A stretch of DNA of 64,000 nt from Caenorhabditis remanei. Its lineage: Eukaryota; Nematoda; Chromadorea; Rhabditida; Rhabditidae. Below are positions 58,249 to 64,000 of this stretch, in pieces. The position numbers were made by a program, and so were the translations under genes. The notes under the pieces are model-generated. The model saw nothing but the letters and a program-made list of their open reading frames with translations, was not told where the DNA came from and did not search any database. Position 1 is the stretch's first letter. Each line of letters opens with the position of its first letter. The stretch covers positions 8,740,587 to 8,804,586 of the forward strand of contig NC_071333.1 of NCBI RefSeq assembly GCF_010183535.1. Reading direction: 5' to 3'.

Positions 58249-60670
58249 AGAAAATGGCGTCAGAGTTCTGATCAGCAGTTATTCCTATCTGATTTAAAAG
58301 CATATCACTCTGTGGTTGACCAACTTATGCATGATCTCCTCTCATCTTTTTCATGTTGTGCACAACTTTTTCATTCACTATACACTCTCCAAATTTGTTT
58401 TTTTTCTTGGAAAATCTATAAATATTATAAGTTCTAGAACTATATACAAAGTTCTAATTACAAAGTAAAAAACCTGTTTGTCAGCGCATGGGAATGTGAG
58501 CTTCTATTAGGGAAAACAGTTTATTGAATTTGAATCAAAGAATCAGTTGACTTAGCAGCGCACTACGTTAGGCAAAATTCGTGCTTAAAATTGTGCTCAA
58601 ATTCGGGCTCAAAATGGTTAAAAATGCCGTGAGAAGAGAAACTGTTGAATTTTAATGTAGGACTCATAGTCTCAGGCTCGAAAATAAAAGATAATATCTC
58701 TATTGCAGGCTTTCTGTACTTTGAAAAATACTATAGTAAGGTTGTTTCATTTTCTACATGTTCAAATGCTCTACTACATGTTTAGAACTTTTGTCGGAGT
58801 GAACTCCAAACATTTCAATAATGAGTCTGACTTCAGGAGACAGAATCCTGAATCCTGGATTATTTTCTACATTTGACGGGCATTACCAGTACACATGAAC
58901 TCTTTCGTGTGTCTGATACATTTCTAACAACATGTATTTCAATCTCGTACCAATATAAATGGACTTTCGTGCCAGCTGACTTGGCTCGTTTGTATTTTTT
59001 TCTGATTTGATTTTCTGCTCACGAAAATTCCAGAGCGCCCAATACTCCTGCCATATTGCATATTTCACACTCAATTCCAGTAATCCAGTCTTTGAGAGCC
59101 GATATGCCGTTTCTGGCTCTTTTATTTTTGTTCAGCCTCTGCCTTCATTGCTAAGCACCCGTTTTCTTTATGGGAGGTCCACACGTTTTTATACGCGCTT
59201 TTATTTCAATTCAATTCACAATTCAAAAGAATTCATTTGCTTGATGACGTTTAGAAACTTGAAAGTAAGGTTATGCATATAAAAAGATATCATCGAGTTT
59301 ACTTCTGTTGAGTTGGGTATCGAACACATTAGTTGTATTACTTTTTTTACATTTCTCCCTTTTTCCGGCACATGCATTGCTTTCTCTATTAGAACACTAT
59401 TTTCTTTCTTATTGCAGTCAATGAAAATGATGCCTAATTTGAATATTGTCTTTCTTTCTACATATTTGAATTATTCCGTTCAAAAACGCCTTCTCAAATG
59501 TGCGAGAAGAAGATTGAGTGAGAAAAGGGCAAAAACGGCCCGTTAGTCACCAAATTGAACGCAACCCGACTCATTCATCACATTTCAAACAAGAGGGGTT
59601 TTTTTCTCTGTCGTACCATTTTTTTCTGAGAGCAAGAAATTTGTTTTCATGGTTTGTCAGTTACAAATCGTATCTGGCGATCCACATCACGCCACCCTTC
59701 CGTTGTCTTCTAAGGTGGTCAAAACATGGCAAAGTCTAGACCATAAAGCCGATCTAGTTCACTGAGCAGAAAATTGAAACACTATCACCTGAAAAAAAGC
59801 AGGTGCTTCCTGACGTCAAATTAATAAACTCTAGATTTCAATTCCAGCAGTTTATTGATGGGATTAACCTTTTTTGTGATCATCTCGAATATTTCAAGCC
59901 GTTCACTTTCATACGATTTGTTCAAATACTTTCCACTCATTCTGGATTCCCATCAGTCTCTCTTTCACGGAAATCATTCGATTTCAGCAAACCGCTCTCA
60001 TCATTTTTCCTGTTAGTCATATTTCTATGTTTTGTTTCTCATTCTGCATCTCTGGTCGGTTTTATCGATCTGATCAATGATCAAAAGTCCCTCCCCCCTT
60101 CGAACGTATTCAAATTTCCGCGCCAAGAAACAATGTTCGAAAAACTGACTGTTAAACAAACAGAGAAAAAATGATAGAGAAATTGGGCGAAAACAGTGGG
60201 GGTAGACGTCGTGTGGGAGAAGGCAACAATCTCATTGTCCATTTCACTCATAACATCTGCCATCCCCCTTTCCTTAGAAACGCTCTCTTTCTCTCTTTTT
60301 CATTCTCTCTTACCAACGAACACTTGTATTTTCGAAGCGCTTGTTTTTATTTCAAGGTAGATTTTTTTACCTTGTCTAATTGTTATGATGATAACTCCAC
60401 AGCTTCCATATTTTGGGGCTAGAAAAAAAATGTTATCAAGGGACTAAGAATGATTTTCTTTCACAACCAAGTAGAAGAGCTCTCACAACAAACGCGGTTT
60501 CCTTCAACTAAATATTTCATTTGATGTTCTGAAATAGAAAAAAAGCAATCAACTATTAGTTAGCTAGGTGCGTCAGGTTATGAACTTTGAGCAGACCGGA
60601 ACAATCAAAGCCGGCGGGAAATTGTTTCTGATAGAATATTGCGATTAGTCATCACTTTTGATTGAATACC

Positions 60671-60878
60671 ATGGACCGGGGTCTTGCAAAAAGGTTCTGT
60701 TTTGCTTCTTGTGTTTCCCAGAAACCAAAAACATTTTTTGACAAATGATTGGTTACAGATGATAAGAGTTGAGTTTACTCCCTCATTCGAAGCAGCTCTG
60801 ATTTGTCGCTTGCACTTCATACAGAAGTTCCATAAAACGCGCACTGAGTACTTTAAATGGCCTAATGAGTTGCAGTAG
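60671..60878 (+). pseudogene. Possible THAP-like zinc-finger relic
   Basis: One frame (60684-60878) holds Phe-Pro-Arg-Asn, a spaced Trp and Leu-Ile-Cys-Arg-Leu-His-Phe, arranged like the second half of a C2CH THAP domain. The expected upstream Cys pair (Cys-Phe-Ala-Ser-Cys) occurs in a different frame just before it. That would be a frameshifted relic, if it is a THAP domain at all. No flanking exons are seen. Confidence 0.2.
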
Positions 60879-61160
60879 TTTTTTTTTCGGCGAAAAATCC
60901 AATTTCCGGCACTGGAGCGTCTTTGTCCTTTTCTGAATGGGTGCGAAAAAAAGAACACTCTCTTTTGGGGTTGCATCCTCATTTGGCTTTTCAAGGGATC
61001 AGCTGCTCCCCATATTTTCTGCCGAGATTTAATGCGTTTTATGAAATGAAGTGCACATATCTGTGTGCACTATTTTTTTCTGAAGAAGACTCCTATATTC
61101 AGATGCACAAATCGATTTTTTCATGATTTTTCCGAAATGAACAGAAGTTCTTTTCTACCG

Positions 61161-61167
61161 TATAAAA
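61161..61167 (+). promoter_or_regulatory. TATA box upstream of the 61.4 kb gene
   Basis: TATAAAA lies about 250 bases before the preferred ATG (61409) and about 120 bases before an in-frame upstream ATG (61283). Confidence 0.4.
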
Positions 61168-61408
61168 GTGTTCTTCAAACCGTTGAACAGTTTTTCATCT
61201 TTTTTTCTCTCCTCCTTCTCTAAATGTTCGTCACTCCGAGTCGAACGAGAGGAGAAGCAGAGGCATCACACAAATAACGGAGATGCAGAGAGCATCGCCC
61301 CTCCTATTTTTCCTCTCTAACTGTATGCATCTTTTGTTTCACTTCTCCTCATTTTTCCTCATTTCTCCTCATTCCTCATCGCGGTTTTTTCATTTTACTT
61401 TCTTGAGG

Positions 61409-61947
61409 ATGAGATCGGTCGCTCAAGTTCCAATCGTTCTCCGAAAGTACATGATGAACGAGATTCATTACGCTGTCTGCAACATGGTTAACGCCAAAAC
61501 TGACATTCAGAACAGCATGCGCTCTTTGGCTGAAACGGTAAGTCCAACAGAATGCAACTTGTCAAAATTATAATAACATTGATCTTAATAGCATTTTGTG
61601 CAAGACTGTGTCATTTCAGGTCAAAGGCTACGGTATTGAAATCAACAACTTCAGAGAAGTTTTGGGAAAAGCCAACGCATACCTCCGTGGTTCTGAGCAG
61701 TTTGAAAACAATGTCAACGAGAACAACGTTTGTGGTGCTAAGGTAGTTCTCGTCTGGTACTCTTTTTAGTCCAATTTCTTTTTCATTTCAGAAGCTCACC
61801 GCGCATCTCGAAATTGTGACTGAGGAGATCAAGACCATCGTCAAGACGTTCCCACATCGCCAGAAGCGTCTCATCGACGAAGCAGCTCAGCGTAGAAACG
61901 AAGTCGTGACCGAAGAAGATGTTCGCAGATCCATCGCTGCTGGGTAG
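61409..61947 (+). CDS. Conserved-looking small helical protein of unknown function
   Basis: Three exons (61409-61537, 61620-61742 and 61792-61947) join in phase 0 and encode 135 residues. The protein is mostly charged and helical, without TM segments. Its middle contains Gly-Tyr-Gly-Ile-Glu-Ile-Asn-Asn-Phe, and its C-terminal half is Glu/Lys/Arg-rich (Ile-Asp-Glu-Ala-Ala-Gln-Arg-Arg). Codon use is strongly biased towards C-ending codons, as in highly expressed worm genes, and the 3' UTR ends with AATAAA (62142-62147). The same frame stays open upstream to an ATG at 61283, which would add 42 hydrophobic residues. I prefer the inner ATG because the extension is T-rich and UTR-like. The family is not recognised. 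Confidence 0.75.
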
Positions 61948-62940
61948 TAGATGGGAATTATTATTATAGCTTCAATTGTATTCCAATTCCATTTCCATCG
62001 TGTACTTTGCCAGTTGAAATCCATCTTGTCTTTTGTCTACAATTGTATCCTTGTGAATAGTTGTGTACTTTCCCATCACTTCTTTCCTGCTTTTCGCCGT
62101 GTCCAACTTACAAAGTTCGCAATTTGGAACCAAGTAATGTTAATAAAACTCTAAATCAAAAATATTGATTCCTCGTTTTTTCCTCTTTTCTCGAGTTGTT
62201 TACTCAAAGAGTGACCGGTCTGCGGGTGTTCGCGAGTAATGGAATAGAGGTGCCAGGGCCCTTCCCAGTGCCATAAAAATAGTTGTAGACTCATGAATGA
62301 TCTGTCATCTCTAACCACTCGCCTTTCAATTACCACTCTCGTCATGTGCTCGTTCCTACGCAGTTATTGTACACGAGTCATCAATACCCGATCGTATTCC
62401 TTTCGTCTGCACACGAGGCTTAATGAATAAAACGGATAAAATCCAATTAAAGAAGCGTAGAGATTTGTAGTTGTGTACTTGAATAAGCTGAAAATTTATG
62501 ATACCGCAAACTTTTCTTGTGGATTTTTCGGCATTTTTTTCACACCACTCAAATAAAGTTGTCAATTAAAGAACGGATGTTCTTTTTAAGAAAACCGCCA
62601 AAATGTTCAAGTACGAAATGTCAAAACTAAAACCCTTTTTGCCACTCAAACGTTGCGCCGTGGCAACACATTGCGTCACATGGGAAGACCGTTTCTTATT
62701 GTTCCTTCCGTTACCATCTGTTCCCTTCTAAAGTAACGGAGAAAGTTTTCCGAGTGTTTCAAAAAATCAAATACCGTAAATTATGTAAAGGAATGGGATG
62801 TGAAGACGGAATAAAGCTCAGATAGCGCTACCACGTTAAGAATCTTGGTACCTTCAATTTTATTTTCATTACGTACAATTTTTGAACATTATCATCGATT
62901 TGAAATCAGAGATAATTATATTATTTGACAAATGTAGATG
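61948..62940. other. Convergent 3' region
   Basis: This stretch holds the 3' UTR of the 61.4 kb gene and, at its right end, that of the minus-strand gene. A hairpin-like TTCTTTTTAAGAA occurs near 62580. No further gene is recognised. Confidence 0.55.
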
Positions 62941-63534
62941 TTATCCTGCGGCTCGTTCGGAAAGATGCGTGTTGAGCAGTTGATATTCCGGGTCTCGTGG
63001 CAAAGTAAAAGCCATCCAATGCTCAAATTCTCTGTACAATTCGTACAGATGAATTATCGAACACATTTTATTGTGGTATTTCTGAAAATCATACTGATAT
63101 CCAATAATCAATCAAGAAGTAATATTCCTCACCATTATTTGTCTGATGGAAAGGTCCTCCAGTTCTTTAATAGCCCGAAGATCTGCGATTTGTCTCAAAC
63201 GAGAACTTATTGTTCTGAGAGCTGCACTTTGAGTGTTTGCGACAATATCAGGATAACGTGCTCCCTAAAAAAGCCAAAAGTAAAAATGGTCTTTTAAATT
63301 TTAATTAAATCAATACCCTTCTACGACGAGAAATGATGACTTCTGTTGCCGGAGTTTGCTGAAGAAGTGCGACAAGACGCCGTTCCTTACTCTGAACAGT
63401 ATGTGTTACTTTTCAAAATGTTTATCATCGATTGAACAACTCACAGTGACAAGTAGTATTATCTCTCGTCGAGACATATCCTGAAGAGGTTCGATTTGTT
63501 GAGCCTCTTGTCTTAACTGGTTACCCACCGGCAT
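62941..63534 (-). CDS. Small unknown protein with predicted helices
   Basis: Four exons (63534-63445, 63391-63317, 63264-63133 and 63081-62941) encode 145 residues. All introns are phase 0. The sequence is rich in Arg, Gln, Glu and Leu, with amphipathic helices and a basic patch Ser-Arg-Arg-Arg-Arg-Gly. It has neither a signal peptide nor a TM segment. The C-terminal part contains Leu-Tyr-Glu-Leu-Tyr-Arg-Glu and His-Trp-Met-Ala-Phe. It converges with the 61.4 kb gene. The family is not recognised; a nuclear or complex-subunit role would only be a guess. Confidence 0.68.
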
Positions 63535-64000
63535 GTTTGCTCGCTGCTAAAATTTAATGCTCACGCAAAACAAAAATGGGGAGGAAATGATTGTGGGTGG
63601 CTCAAGAAAAATACGACATTGTTTGTGGGGCTTTTTAGCGTTCTCTATGACATGAGCTAGAGGCGTGTATACTAGTGTGGAGAAATGTCAAGTTTAGACG
63701 GTTCCTAAGTGAGTAGTAGATGGAATCGAATTTTTTTATTCAATTTGCTGTACCGAAAAATTGGTAATAATGTTAGAAGTAATGTTTCTGGATAAATGAT
63801 GTTTTTCCTGCTTAAATTCAAATAAAAAACAAAAACCTACTTTTCCGAAGTTTTCTTCACAAGTGCTAAACTTTTTTGACACTTAAAAGGTGATTTGAAT
63901 ATTGTGGGCTCTAGCTATACAAAATATTTCGCGAAAATCTGATATACCGTAAGCAGAGCGTTTACTGTGAGTTGAGAGTTTATCAGATCAGCTCTATTTG
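63535..64000. other. Upstream region of the rightmost gene
   Basis: AT-rich DNA upstream of the minus-strand gene, reaching the window edge. No coding frame, repeat or RNA gene is recognised. Confidence 0.55.

Larger units (their letters stand above)
58249..61408. other. Three kilobases without a confident gene
   Basis: Downstream of the sulfate permease. Points of note are a minus-strand frame at 58883-59140 with a TATA-like box at about 59189-59195, and a THAP-like frame at 60684-60878. T-rich tracts and the promoter of the next gene (TATA at 61161) fill the right end. The rest shows nothing recognisable. Confidence 0.45.

Noticed and set aside
60605..60994. 129-codon minus-strand frame
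   Set aside because: No splice sites, no domain and basic low-quality composition. The opposite strand shows a slightly better THAP-like signal.
62651..62680. X-box-like GTTGC...GGCAAC pair
   Set aside because: The half-site spacing does not fit the RFX/DAF-19 consensus, and the site lies between two convergent 3' ends, not in a promoter.
1..64000. tRNA genes, CRISPR arrays, rRNA
   Set aside because: No B-box GGTTCGA-type context with a plausible cloverleaf was found by eye, and no repeat-spacer or rRNA-like block is present.

Overview
This window is nuclear DNA of a Caenorhabditis-type nematode. Coding exons are interrupted by many short introns (about 45-60 bases) with GTRAGT-like donors and TTTTCAG acceptors. 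The intergenic DNA is AT-rich, and the gene families (LPR lipocalins, Clc-like claudins, a sulfate permease, compact PLA2-like secreted proteins) are worm-like. From memory, ldb-1 lies beside egl-15, and the lpr cluster lies beside a PRPP-synthetase-like gene and sulp-7, on the C. elegans X chromosome. I therefore infer X-linked DNA from a Caenorhabditis species; the species itself cannot be told. Exon boundaries were built by hand from splice sites and reading frame, and every multi-exon model closes in frame.

Layout. 1-0.7 kb: last three coding exons of a plus-strand gene, probably the FGF receptor egl-15. 0.7-16.9 kb: a very large 5' region with one distal first exon (6.3 kb), then the LIM-domain-binding cofactor ldb-1 (13.65-16.93 kb), which appears to have two alternative first coding exons. 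17.5-19.2 kb: a rhodopsin-like GPCR on the minus strand, convergent with ldb-1. 19.2-23.3 kb: mostly non-coding, with possible gene relics. 23.3-24.1 kb: a four-TM Clc-like/claudin protein. 27.4-30.0 kb: a multi-TM family-2 glycosyltransferase. 30.7-39.5 kb: four tandem secreted lipocalin-related genes (lpr-3/4/5/6 type). 41.0-43.65 kb: a GGA clathrin adaptor (VHS, GAT, GAE). 44.9-47.4 kb: a PRPP-synthetase-associated protein. 47.7-50.7 kb: four minus-strand three-exon genes for small secreted PLA2-like proteins. 51.9-58.2 kb: a SulP/SLC26 anion transporter (probable sulp-7), whose introns hold two nested minus-strand genes: a 72-residue unknown protein and a fifth PLA2-like gene with a charged tail. 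61.4-63.5 kb: two convergent small genes I cannot name.

The genes do not form one pathway. Two local expansions stand out. One is the lipocalin cluster, in which a similar C-terminal lipocalin module is preceded by very different N-terminal regions, several carrying a recurring Arg-Arg-Ser/Ala/Gln-Pro motif. The other is the PLA2-like cluster, which keeps a three-exon design and has one member inside the transporter gene. No RNA gene, CRISPR array or intact transposon was recognised.
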